Positions 54,773 through 64,000 of a stretch of DNA of 64,000 nt are shown here, piece by piece. Within the stretch, counting starts at the first letter, position 1, and every line of letters starts with the position of its first letter. The DNA comes from Vicia villosa. Taxonomy: Eukaryota > Streptophyta > Magnoliopsida > Fabales > Fabaceae. Below the pieces are notes generated by a model. The model did no database searches, had not been told where the DNA came from, and saw only the letters and a list, made by a program, of their open reading frames with translations. The stretch covers positions 62,001 through 126,000 of the forward strand of contig NW_026705912.1 of the NCBI RefSeq assembly GCF_029867415.1. The letters are read 5' to 3'. A program made the translations under genes and the position numbers.

Positions 54773-55110
54773 CTGAAGCTATCCGAGGCAAGCAGAAATC
54801 AGAAGCTGTGAATGTTCTAAAGATCCAGAAAACTCAAGTTCTGAAGCTGTCCTAGATGGAAGCAGAAATCAGAAGCTGTGAATGTTCTGAAGATCAAAGA
54901 AATTCAAGTTCTGAAGCTGTCCTGAATGGAAGCAGAAATCAGAAGCTGTGAATGTTCAGAAGATCAAAGAAATTCAAGTTCTGAAGCTGTCCTAGATGGA
55001 AGCAGGAATCAGAAGCTGTGAGTGTTCTAAGGATCTAAAGAAATTCTAGTTCTGAAGCTGTCCAATGGAAGCAGAAGTCAGAAGCTATGAATTCTCTAAA
55101 GACAGAAGCT
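54773..55110 (+). repeat. 70-bp tandem repeat, five copies
   Basis: Units start at 54773, 54841, 54911, 54981 and 55052. Each begins CTGAAGCTGTCC and contains GGAAGCAGAAATCAGAAGC, TGTGAATGTTC and AAATTCAAGTT. Units 2 and 3 differ by only a few bases; the outer ones are more divergent. Confidence 0.9.
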
Positions 55111-55167
55111 TATATGATCGTCTCTACCGAAATAATCAGGGAAGTCTTTTATTAAAGTTCTTCGAGT

Positions 55168-55228
55168 ATTTATTTCAGGGGGAGATTATTTATCTCAGGG
55201 GGAGATTGTTAATCTCAGGGGGAGACAT
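55168..55228 (+). repeat. Three tandem purine-tract modules (TCAGGGGGAGA)
   Basis: Three copies of TTTATTTCAGGGGGAGATTA or TTAATCTCAGGGGGAGA lie 110-170 bp before the 3' LTR. The same triplet is present in element 2 (18783-18833). ATCTCAGGGGGAGAT is partly palindromic. Confidence 0.8.
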
Positions 55229-55325
55229 ATTCATATGCTTATGCTATAGCTGTGTAATTTGTCTTTTGCCGTCTGTTCTTTCTGATCGCAAATTCATATC
55301 ATTTATATATGTTTTTGTCATCATC

Positions 55326-55339
55326 AAAAAGGGGGAGAT
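55326..55339 (+). promoter_or_regulatory. Polypurine tract of element 3
   Basis: AAAAAGGGGGAGAT abuts the 3' LTR TGTTAG at 55340, the position required to prime plus-strand synthesis. Confidence 0.88.
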
Positions 55340-56548
55340 TGTTAGAACAAGATTTGTTCTGATCAATTATCTTAGTTTTGATGATAACAATAATATGAAT
55401 TTTGCTTAAGATAATATGGTACTCTAATCCAATGCAATTTCCTTTTCAGGAAATATATAAAGAGTATGCATAATTCAGCGCTCAGAAGCTTTGTCTCAAA
55501 GGGTTCAGCATGCAACATCAGAACATGGTCTGGCAAGACATCAGAAGATGGTCGAAGCAGAATCAGAACATGGGTCTATGGAAGCATCAGAAGAACAAGA
55601 GAACAGAAGCACTGAAGTTCTGATGGTATCACGCTCAGAAGTACTTCAAGGTCAGAAGATCAGAAGATGCTTTGCACCAAGCTGTTTGACTTTGATGATA
55701 TTCAAACGTTGTATTCACAAACATCAGATCAGAAGGAAGTACAAGTGGCAAGCTACGCTGACTGACAAAAGGAACGTTAAAAGCTACTAAAGGCTACGTC
55801 AGTAGACACAGCGTGAACAAGGCTCGAGGTAGTTGACAAAAGCGTATAACATTAAATGCGATGCTGTACGGAACACGCAAAGCATTAAATGCACTCAACG
55901 GTCATCTTCTCCAACGCCTATAAATATGAAGTTCTGATGAGAAGCAAGGTTAACGATCCTGCACCAAAACAACTTATATTAAACTTGCTGAAACGCTGTT
56001 CAAATTCAAAGCTCAGAATCTTCATCTTCATCAAAGCTCACTACATTGCTGTTGTAATATATTAGTGAGATTAAGCTTAAACGTTAAGAGAAATATCACA
56101 GTTTGTGATTATAGCTTTTAAGAAGCAATTGTAATACTCTTAGAATTGATTACATTAAGTTGTAAGGAACTAGAGTGATCGTGTGGATCAGAATACTCTA
56201 GGAAGTCTTAGAGGTTATCTAAGCAGGTTGTAACTAGAGTGATCGTGTGGATCAGTATACTCTAGAAAAGTCTTAGAGGGTATCTAAGCAGTTGTTCCTG
56301 GAGTGATCAGTGTGTGATCAGAAGACTCTGGAAGACTTAGTTGCTGACTAAGTGGAAAACCATTGTAATCCGTGCGATTAGTGGATTAAATCCTCAGTTG
56401 AGGTAAATCATCTCTGCGGGGGTGGACTGGAGTAGTTTAGTTAACAACGAACCAGGATAAAAATATCTGTGCAATTTATTTTTATCTGTCAAGTTTTTAA
56501 AGCTACACTTATTCAAACCCCCCTTTCTAAGTGTTTTTCTATCCTTCA
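55340..56548 (+). repeat. 3' LTR of element 3 (1209 bp)
   Basis: It is nearly identical to 47301-48510. The differences seen are C/T at 47653/55692, A/G near 48316/56355, T/C near 48502/56540, and one C fewer in the run near 56518-56523. Three CTAGAGTGATC modules lie at 56170-56361. Confidence 0.93.
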
Positions 56549-56553
56549 GACCT

Positions 56554-57082
56554 CCTAGTTTGCTTGCTCAAATCAAAACAAACAAAATTCTCATACACTG
56601 TTGTTTTTCAAAACAAAACTTTCCAAAAAGACAATATTTTGTATACATCCAAACACGGATCATTACGAAGTTAACGTTCTTTTCAAAACATCTTTCGAAA
56701 GATAAACAAACATTTTGTATACATCCGCACAAGGATCATTACAAATTCAATTTACAAAGGTATTTGAAACCACATATGAGCATTCTAAAGCAATTGAAAA
56801 GTGATTAAAAAACAAGTGAGCTAAGCAAACTTAAGAGCCCATGGATAACCATGGATACAAAGGGTGCTAACACCTTCCCTTTGTATAAACTACCCCCTTA
56901 CCCAGAATTTCTTAAAGGTCTTTTTTCTGTTTCTTTTATAAACCTTTCCTTAATTGGATAAAATAAAAGGTCGGTGGCGACTCTGTGAATTTTCAAAAAT
57001 GCGAAAGCAGTAAGCGATAAAAAAGAGTCAGTTCACGTATCTCTCCCGCTCAGAGGTATGGCCCGAAAAACGGAGGTCCACA
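56554..57082 (+). other. 3' end of the Ogre-type solo LTR
   Basis: This piece continues the Ogre-type LTR after element 3. It contains two near-copies of TTTTGTATACATCC...GGATCATTAC (about 56636 and 56713), CCATGGATAACCATGG (a palindrome near 56841) and GGTGGCGACTCTGTGAATTT, and ends AACGGAGGTCCACA. No gene is present. Confidence 0.75.
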
Positions 57083-57169
57083 CAAACACCTAGAAAACAA
57101 ACGGACATCAGCGATGCCAAAAGCATACACACCTGCCAATAAAATGATACATAACACACGGAAGGTATG

Positions 57170-57172
<3 letters not shown>

Positions 57173-57235
<63 letters not shown>
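57173..57235. repeat. (AT)n microsatellite, 63 bp
   Basis: About 31 uninterrupted AT repeats. Confidence 0.95.
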
Positions 57236-57236
<1 letters not shown>

Positions 57237-58894
57237 GTATAGCTCTCACTCTCAAAGAGGAGTTTTCCAAAATAAAGCATTTACTATACACATCATCACA
57301 TATACATGTTCAAAGAGTCATATACAAATAAATAACAATAGACTCCCGACTCCCCGGTGTTACGTATCAGAGCGACCGACAAGACCAACTGGAGAACTAC
57401 CTCTTCCAAAAGACTCCCAAAGCGACTAATCTGCAGGATGCCACTCAAGCATCAAATCAGCAGAAGGGTGAGAATATAATTCATAATGAAAGCATGACAA
57501 TTATAGTAATGCCAACAAGTATCATCAATAATCATACAACAAAGTAATCCACCAAGTCAACCACAATCAATATATAAGTAATGCGACACATGAATGGTAA
57601 CATAAATTATAAAGATTGACGATGATGAATGAGACTCGACTATGCATATGCATGTGGTACCAAATCCGGAGTAAAACTCCTCCTTGTCATTATGACAAAT
57701 ACACCTGCCGAGCATTATGCTGGGACTTTATTCCACTCAGGAAGCCCGCAGGCTGTCGTCATCGAGCACGCAGCTCCCACTGATGACCTCTTGCCACTCA
57801 GGCTAATATACTGTTACCGAGCATTAAGCTCCTACTGGTAACCATGCCCGCAGGCCATCTGTTAACAGCATTCCGCCATTAACGTATTGAAATGTTATGC
57901 TGTGCAAATATATGACTCTATTACACAACAACAACATCATCAACAATATAACACGATCATACACTCACGTTACATCGTTTATATTCTATCCAAAAGGATA
58001 CATCACCAATTAATAACATCGTTATCAATTACATCATACCATAATTACCACACAGGCATTAATAAGCACACAGCACACATTCACCGTTAAAACATACTGG
58101 CCACATCGGCATAAATGATCGCATAATTGCATCACCTCAAATTAATATTGGCCATTAGCCCACAACTCCAACAATACATTATCAATAAGTTGTAATAACA
58201 ACAATTCAACAATGATAATACATCATTCTCATGACAACAATGACTTGCCATAAGGCCACACATCATGTTAATAACAAACAACCAAACATTGTCACATATC
58301 AAGAATGAACATTCATCAATACATAACACATATGAACATGATCTCATGTTATCGACAACTAATCACATACCTCGTACCAATACGATAACATTCACACAAC
58401 ACATCATCATGATTTATCATGCACTAGTTCACAAAACCATTTATGAAAATCAACCAACCACTACTACATCCTACATCATTAACAATTACCACCAAGCACT
58501 ATGATTATTTACCAATCATATCGCGCATATAAACAATTATGTGTTTTCATCAACAACCCTCATAACCAATTAATAACAAGCTAACCAAGCCTATACTATC
58601 ATATAGAACATCCAACTAGCTTCCTAACACTTCGAACGGCGTACGGAACGGAGCTACGGATCAAAGTTACAAGGTTCCAAAGTTTGGATAATTGAACATA
58701 CTACACAACTCATCACTTGATCCTAATAAAAATAATGGGATACTTCATCCTATGAATCATTTAATTAGATAATAATATAGTTCATTGCGTTAGCTTTCCA
58801 ACGCTTCGAACGGCGACAAAATTGGAGTTACGGTTCAAGAGTTACGAAGTTTCAAAGTTTTGGAAAAACAGAAAAAGCTGTTGTCCGCTTCAGC

Positions 58895-58969
58895 TCCGCT
58901 CAGCGGACCTTCGCAGAGAATTTTATGCAACAGAACCTCCGCTCAGCGGACCCACCTCCGCTCAGCGGA
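58895..58969. repeat. Three copies of the palindrome TCCGCTCAGCGGA
   Basis: Exact copies lie at 58895-58907, 58938-58950 and 58957-58969. Each has 6-bp perfect arms and a one-base centre. Confidence 0.9.
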
Positions 58970-60518
58970 CCTGCGTAAACCCAGAAAAAACCAGAACGAA
59001 CCAGAACAGTTTTAACCCTCTTATACCCACCAAAACCACTCCAAAACATCATTATAACACCAATACAACACATACAAACCATAGAAACAACCTAACATCA
59101 AACTTTTCATGGTTGATTCATCAATCTATCTCAAAACCTAACTTTTTATTCAAACTCAATCAAGCCATGGAAAAGGAAAACAAACATGATCAATCACCAT
59201 AACACAACAAGGATATCATTTAATCATCATACAATCATTCTCAAACAAACTTAAATCAAACAAAGACCACACAAGAAAATTGTGGAAATTGGAACAAGAA
59301 GAACAAGAACAAGAACAAGAACAAGAACAAGACTATAAGGATCATACATCCAAGATAAATTAGATTCACCCCCTTACCTTGCTATTGTGACGATCGGCAA
59401 TCGATTTGGTTGAGAATCCTCCACTTTCTCTTGTTTTTCCCCTTTGCTCTTCTTCTTCCTCTCTTCTCTTTCTTTCCATCCCTTTCCCTTCTCACAATAT
59501 TTCTTTCTTATAAAGAAAATATCTACCCCGCGGAAATGACCAAAATGCCCCTACGCTCAAATATCGTTCAAACGCCCCAAAACGCGGAATATTACCTTAA
59601 TGATATTTCTAGTACCAAAAATATGAAAACCTTCAATTAAATATTAGTCCGCCATTCCGAACTACTACCGACTGAAACGACTTCAAAAACGGTAAAATTC
59701 CAATAAACGTCACAAACGTCCAAATTAAGCATATACTTATTTTCCGGGCGTTACACTGGGCGTACAACCCTGGTTTGATATGGCACCGTTAGATGCGATG
59801 ACCAATAGATTTAGTCAGTATAGCTAACGAATTAAGGGGCATTGCTGGTTACTCAGATCGATAGATTGATCGTCGCGGGCAGCAAATTGAATGTGTTTTG
59901 AATTATATATTTTTTGTCTCTTGCCTAATATGACTAATAGATTTAGTCGGGTCGAGAAGAGAATTAATGTTAATGTTTTATTATTTTTATCTCTCGTCTA
60001 ATGCGACTAATAGATTTAGTCGGGTCGAGGAGAGAATTATTCAAGAGGTTAATATTTCGCCAAATGGGCAATGGGATCGGGCAAACCCTAATAATACACG
60101 GATTGACTAGGGTTTTATTGTGTTTAATAATTAAAAATTAATTAAATTAATTAAGTCGAATAATCGACATAATCGAATAATCGGGATGACCCTAAATAAT
60201 TATAAATCCTAATCATCAACCTCATCCTAATTTAAATCCTAATCCTAATTAAATAAACTAATTAAATTAAACCTAATCAATTAACAATTTAATCTAATTA
60301 ATTAAATAATAAAAATAAACAGAACCTGGGTACTGATTTGGTGTGGTGCGCTTCTGAAAGAGTACCATGGAGTTGCATCTTTGTGAGCGTTAGATCAACC
60401 AGAGTGGGGATCAGATGGTGAGAGATCGAGGTACATGATGATCCTCAAGAGATGTGCAGCGTGTGATCTTTACATTGGTTATAGCAAACAAGTTAAGAAA
60501 ATAGTGAGAAAATAAACA

Positions 60519-60597
60519 TGACCTGGGGATCGAACCCAGGTCTTTTGGTTTACCATTGATATGCCTCAACCACTTGTGCTGCGCGTTTTTGTTGTTA
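60519..60597 (-). other. tRNA-like segment inside the Ogre-derived LTR
   Basis: On the minus strand AGCACAAGTGGTTGAGGC resembles a Pol III A box, and CCTGGGTTCGATCCCCAGG forms a perfect T arm with a B box (GGTTCGATCC). There is no matching acceptor stem, so it is not a working tRNA gene. The left LTR lost the T arm (near 34655-34665). Confidence 0.6.
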
Positions 60598-61066
60598 ACA
60601 TGATACATCAATTAAGTTATATAAAAACAAATTAATCAAAGTCTTTTAAAAAAACTGGGCACGCGGACTGCCCTTCTTCTCCATTCACCCAGCGATTTTT
60701 CCTTTGCCGACAGTCCGACCTCCATGGCTATTGCATCTGCCTTCTTCAAAAATTCACACAAGCCACATAAATCAAAAACAAAGACACGGTTAGACTCACC
60801 TTGTCGTCGCAGTATTGAACCGAATTCGTTCGATAGTTGTGTTTGATTGTCGCTGTGTCGTTGATTTACGAAGCTGTGCGGCAGAAGTTGGGCTTCATTG
60901 GTAGTGAGCAATTGAGGTTGATCCACCTCTGTTCTTCAATTCCGATTCAGACTTTCTTGACTCTTTTATTGCTATATGGATCATCAGCTTCTCCCAACAA
61001 ATGCTCAAACGTGAAAAAAGTCAGAACAAGGGTCCTTTATTATTTGTTTTTTTTACAATACACTCA

Positions 61067-61068
<2 letters not shown>

Positions 61069-61106
<38 letters not shown>
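61069..61106. repeat. (GA)n microsatellite
   Basis: A run of about 18 GA units; the partner LTR has about six (35195-35207). Confidence 0.92.
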
Positions 61107-61110
<4 letters not shown>

Positions 61111-61865
61111 GGTTTTGTCTGTGTGGCTATATACAAGGGTGTGGGATTTTTGATGGAAAAGAAACCAGATATTTTTTTTCGGCCTCCCCTGTTCTCCATC
61201 CCTTTTAGAATATATATGAATCAATTAGGGTTTATTTGGGCTCTTGGATCTTTGAGTCATGAGTTGGAAATTTGATTGAAAAAAAAAAAATATATATATT
61301 ATTTCCTTCTAAATTTGGAAAGTCTTCCTCATAGACCATGCAAATGAATTTTTACTATCTTATGAAGTTATATGGGCCTTTTATTTGATCAAAACCAAAG
61401 AAATATATTTTTATCCGTTTATTTTGTATTTTTACTTGACTTATTTGCCTTTTAATTGACTAAAATTCAAATAAATCTAAATAAAAAGTATAAAAATATG
61501 GGGATGGGTTTTGAGGTCAAATTATGGGTCATGGGACTGTTTGAAATCAAAATTCTAGGCCCATTAGTTAAAAAAACCAAGTTTTGAGCAATTAGGGTTT
61601 TATGCACATCTTAAGAATCACCCAACTCCTAAGCCTTGCATCTCCTTTACTTTTTGCCATATAACCATGTTCCAGGACTTTTTAGAAAGCCTGATGAGTC
61701 CTTTGAAACCTCCTTTTGGTTCCACCTCGATTGGATCTTCCATGCTCAAGTTATGAGCTTTGACCTAAAAGGTATTTCTTGTTGACTTTTTTTTTTGGAG
61801 GACCTCTAATCTCTTGTACCCTTCAGATGAAATGAGATGGGCAAATTTTGGGGTATGACACAAAA

Positions 61866-62620
61866 TATAAGGTCCTCTATGCTCCAACAATGAGGCAGAA
61901 TATGAAGCATTACTTGCAGGACTTTAAGCCTTGTTGGAATTGGGGGCAACTAGAGTCGAAATTAAAGGAGATTCCGAATTAGTGATAAAGCAGCTGACAA
62001 AAGAATACAAATGTATTAAAGAAAATTTGATCATGTATTTTGTCATGACGAATAGGCTGCTCAAAAAATTTGAATATGTGGATTTTAAACACGTCTCAAG
62101 AGTAAATAATCAAGAAGCAAATGACTTGGCACAACTAGCTTCAGGGTATAAAGTATCGAAGGAAAACTTGGAAGAGTTAATTGAAGTAAGAGGAAAAGTA
62201 ATGGCAACGAAATTGTCTCCAACAGATTTAGAGAATTCACCACTAGGCTTCGCCAACGAGCAAGAGTTCGAAGTGTTAAACATAGATTCTCTAGCAGATA
62301 CAAATTGGAGGAGTCCGATCGTGAATTACTTGAAAGATCCTTTAACATATGCAGAAAGGAAAGTAAAATACAGAGCCTTGTCATATTTCTTGATGGGGAA
62401 AGAATTGTTCAAGAAAACCCCTGAAGGAGTCTTACTAAAATGCCTTGGCTAAGTAGAAGCTTATCGAGCACTTTCGAATGTACATAGTGGAGCATGTGGC
62501 GCACATCAGGCTGGGCACAAAATGTAATTCTTGTTGTTTCGTTATAGAATGTATTGGCCTACTATGTTAAAGGATTGCATAGAATTTGCCAAGGGTTGCC
62601 AGGAATGTCAGGTACACGCA
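61866..62620 (+). pseudogene. Tat-type second RNase H and integrase start
   Basis: Coding resumes after the Ogre-derived element with NNEAEYEA-type residues near 61887-61910, then LELGATRVEIKGDSELVIKQ and HVSRVNNQEANDLAQLAS of the second RNase H. The integrase zinc-binding region follows (VHSGACGAHQAGH and CQECQ). Stops lie at about 61869, 61924 and 62450 and at 62523. The reading ends near 62620, where similarity to integrase stops. Confidence 0.85.
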
Positions 62621-64000
62621 AGTAATGTCTCCTACGTATACAAGGGGCATGGCACGCTTTGCCCAAATAATCTGGGGCAATCAAGTCAAGATTCTGAGAA
62701 TCTCTCAAGGGTGCCAAAACAATCAGGGGCATGCATCCAAGTAGATCTGAAGCAACTTCCCAATCAACATGGGACATTGTCCTGGGCCTATGATTACTAA
62801 AGGCATGTTCGCCCATAGTGCACATCTCATAAAGTCCTCGCGAGGCGAATCTTTCCAAAGTTCCTACTAGCAGGGGTAAATCTATGCAAGTCCAGTTTGA
62901 CATCTTGATCAATACTCAGTGGTGTGTCCTAATCAAATCCAGGAATGGTAGTTACTATAATACTGGGGGAAACTTTCAAGACACCCTCGTATCCCCACAG
63001 AGCCGGGTTCACAAGATCATATCCCCACAGAATAATCATTAAAAAGATACCTTCAAATACTCTCGTTCCAACAAGACATAGCTCCCCGACAAAGTTTACA
63101 TCTTCAACACTGCCGGTTCCCCGACACTTTTCTCTTCCCCAAATAGGTTTATTCATCTCTCTTATCCCCAGTCAGGGTACATCAAGATCAATCATTCAAA
63201 TGGCTATCCCCAAGCAGAAATCATAAATCCCCAGCTGAGCATCTTCAAGATAGGATCAAACATCAAAATTACAATGACACGGAGATCCACCTTCTCAATC
63301 AAGATGTGTCAAATAGCATAAATCATAGTCATACGTCATAAATCATAAACATATTCGTACATCGCATACATTTCATACAAAGTTTCTCATTTATTTTGAG
63401 GGACTCATTACACCATACATCATACAATTGCATAAATGTTCATACATAATACATAATGCATCGCGACAAATGCGTACATAACATGCAAGGTTCTCATTTA
63501 TTTTGAGAATCCCGTCACATAAACGCATTACATGCATCATGACATGGCATAAAAAGCTAACTTTTCCTTTTTCAGGTTACTGCTGCAGTCAAATAAACAA
63601 CTTCAAAACCTTTCAGATCTAAGTCGATACCTTGGACGGTTCCTTAATGATCTACCTTCGAATCTAAGTCAATACCTTGGACGGTTCCTTAAATGTTCTA
63701 CCTATGGATCTAAGTCGGTACCTTGGACGGTTCCTTAATGATCTACCTTCGGATCTAAGTCGATACCTTTGACGGTTCCTTAATGATCTACCTTCGGATC
63801 TAAGTCGATACCTTTGACGGTTCCTTAATGATCTACTGATCGGTCACCATTTCTGCTACTTTTCATTCTGTTCTCGGTAATATTTTGTCATAGTTTGCAA
63901 CATGTTAGTAAGTTATTTTAGCATTTTGGTCAAGTATTTAGTGTTATGTGTTTTAATCTTTGTTAAGTTTATTTAGTAGTTTAAGAGTTCCTTTGATGTC
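62621..64000. other. Retroelement-like non-coding DNA of unclear origin
   Basis: No gene is seen. The first part has GGGGCA-rich and TCCCCAG-rich phrases (62640-63240), then AT-rich CATAAATCATA and CATACAT runs with two CTCATTTATTTTGAG blocks (about 63387 and 63493), then a 45-bp tandem repeat. The style matches 3' non-coding regions of Ogre-type elements (impression). It could be a further insertion running off the window or a deletion junction. Confidence 0.45.
63616..63838. repeat. 45-bp tandem repeat, five copies
   Basis: Units start at 63616, 63661, 63707, 63752 and 63797. Each reads GATCTAAGTCGATACCTT, GACGGTTCCTTAATGATCTA and CCTTCG with small changes. Units 4 and 5 are almost identical. 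Confidence 0.92.

Larger units (their letters stand above)
47301..56548 (+). mobile_element. Copia-derived element 3: complete, young, Gag plus ORF2, no pol
   Basis: This 9.25 kb element is flanked by GACCT (47296-47300 and 56549-56553). Its LTRs (1210 and 1209 bp) differ by three substitutions and one C-run indel that I could see, so it moved recently. It has an initiator Met primer site, an intact 639-codon gag, a decayed protease remnant and an integrase C-terminal remnant, a promoter-like segment, an intact 913-codon ORF2, tandem repeats and polypurine tracts. RT, RNase H and most of integrase are absent, so its movement must have used enzymes in trans. The polypurine context (CATCAAAAAGGGGGAGAT) and the extra ORF downstream suggest the SIRE/Maximus lineage (inference). 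Confidence 0.93.
43135..57082 (+). mobile_element. Ogre-type solo LTR, 4.7 kb, split by copia element 3
   Basis: It starts TGTTATACCCCAAAATTTGC and ends AACGGAGGTCCACA, with CAAAC duplications (43130-43134 and 57083-57087). Without element 3 it measures about 4.7 kb, in the range known for Ogre LTRs. It contains a TATA box at 43671 and a small ORF at 43771. No gag or pol is present, so it is a solo LTR. Confidence 0.8.
43032..59755 (-). mobile_element. Gypsy-type solo LTR, split by an Ogre LTR
   Basis: It has ends TGTAACACCCC...GGGCGTTACA and CTGGG duplications (43027-43031, 59756-59760). Its own sequence is 43032-43134 plus 57088-59755, about 2.77 kb, with no coding domain. On the minus strand it starts TGTAACGCCCGG, similar to LTRs of Tekay-type chromoviruses (impression only). 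It is read as a solo LTR because only one LTR-like unit with TG...CA ends is seen. Confidence 0.75.
57088..59755 (-). other. Main part of the gypsy-type solo LTR, non-coding
   Basis: No coding frame is recognisable. It includes an (AT)n run, repeated GCCCGCAGGC and CGAGCATTA motifs (57700-57860), two CTTCGAACGGCG...GTTACGG blocks (58631 and 58803), three TCCGCTCAGCGGA palindromes and an AAGAAC/AAGAAC repeat (about 59296-59333). Confidence 0.6.
33422..61860 (-). mobile_element. Ogre-derived non-autonomous element (minus), CAAAA duplication
   Basis: It is bounded by CAAAA (33417-33421 and 61861-61865) and has ends TGTAGCAG...GTATGACA on the plus strand. On the minus strand it starts TGTCATACCCCAAAATTTGCC, like Ogre LTRs. 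Its left LTR is 33422-35958, its right LTR is 42561-43031 plus 59761-61860 (about 2.57 kb), and the internal region is only 6.6 kb. The primer-binding site at 42541-42558 sets the minus orientation. No gag or pol is recognisable, so it resembles a large retrotransposon derivative that needs proteins in trans. Confidence 0.85.
59761..61860 (-). repeat. 5' LTR of the Ogre-derived element, second piece
   Basis: It continues the right LTR after the solo LTR insertion and is collinear with 33892-35958. It contains the tRNA-like segment (60519-60597) and a long GA run (61069-61106). It ends GGGGTATGACA before the CAAAA duplication. Confidence 0.9.
15264..62620 (+). mobile_element. Ty3/gypsy Tat-type retrotransposon, interrupted twice
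   Basis: The 5' LTR is 15264-16127. Internal parts at 16128-17526, 28724-33421 and 61866-62620 give the order gag, protease, RT, RNase H, a second RNase H, and the start of integrase. Two RNase H domains mark the Tat clade (established knowledge). Its gag is split by copia element 2 (TSD GATAC) and its second RNase H by the Ogre-derived element (TSD CAAAA). It inserted into gag of copia element 1 after CTAGC. All of its genes carry stops. The rest of integrase and the 3' LTR are not seen. Confidence 0.85.

Noticed and set aside
57028..57291. Minus-strand frames rich in Ile-Tyr
   Set aside because: They are translations of the (AT)n run.
60519..60597. Functional tRNA gene
   Set aside because: The T arm and A/B boxes are present, but no acceptor stem or proper anticodon arm can be folded.
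62531..62912. Short frames on both strands after integrase
   Set aside because: Only the first residues on the plus strand continue integrase; the rest is non-coding.

Overview
This window looks like nuclear DNA of a large-genome legume (pea/vetch/lentil or clover-like; inference). The reasons are one intron-containing plant gene with FHA domain, AT-rich intergenic DNA, L1-type LINE relics, and about 50 kb of nested LTR retrotransposons including Ogre-type and SIRE/Maximus-type families. No bacterial, organellar or CRISPR features were seen.

Layout. (1) 1-8437: 5' part of an FHA2-like gene on the minus strand: exon 1 at 7609-8320, a 7.1 kb intron, exon 2 at 346-503, and the rest beyond the left edge. 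(2) 8438-12657: AT-rich DNA with two truncated LINE relics, a 68-bp tandem repeat, and a broken two-exon gene relic on the minus strand. (3) 12658-62620: a nest of retrotransposons, resolved by LTR ends (TG...CA) and matching 5-bp target-site duplications (TSDs). A copia element (element 1, from 12658) is cut at 15263 by a Ty3/gypsy Tat-type element. That element's gag is cut at 17526 by a second copia element (element 2, 17527-28723, minus, TSD GATAC), which itself holds a gypsy solo LTR (24889-25845, TSD GTCAC). The gypsy RNase H is cut at 33421 by an Ogre-derived element without recognisable genes (33422-61860, minus, TSD CAAAA). The right LTR of the Ogre-derived element is cut by a gypsy-type solo LTR (43032-59755, TSD CTGGG), which is cut by a 4.7 kb Ogre-type solo LTR (43135-57082, TSD CAAAC), which is cut by a young, complete copia-type element 3 (47301-56548, TSD GACCT). 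(4) 62621-64000: retroelement-like non-coding DNA with a 45-bp tandem repeat.

Most interesting system: elements 2 and 3 belong to one copia-derived family in which reverse transcriptase and RNase H are missing. A roughly 913-residue ORF of unknown function (ORF2) sits in their place, behind its own conserved TATA promoter and leader. In element 3 gag and ORF2 are intact while protease and integrase are decayed or deleted, and its two LTRs differ at only three substitutions and one indel that I could see. This suggests a non-autonomous but recently active family mobilised in trans and selected for Gag plus ORF2. Other points of interest are a 55-residue two-membrane-segment ORF in the Ogre LTR, tandem repeats with co-varying hairpins inside the Ogre-derived element, and a tRNA-like segment in its LTR.
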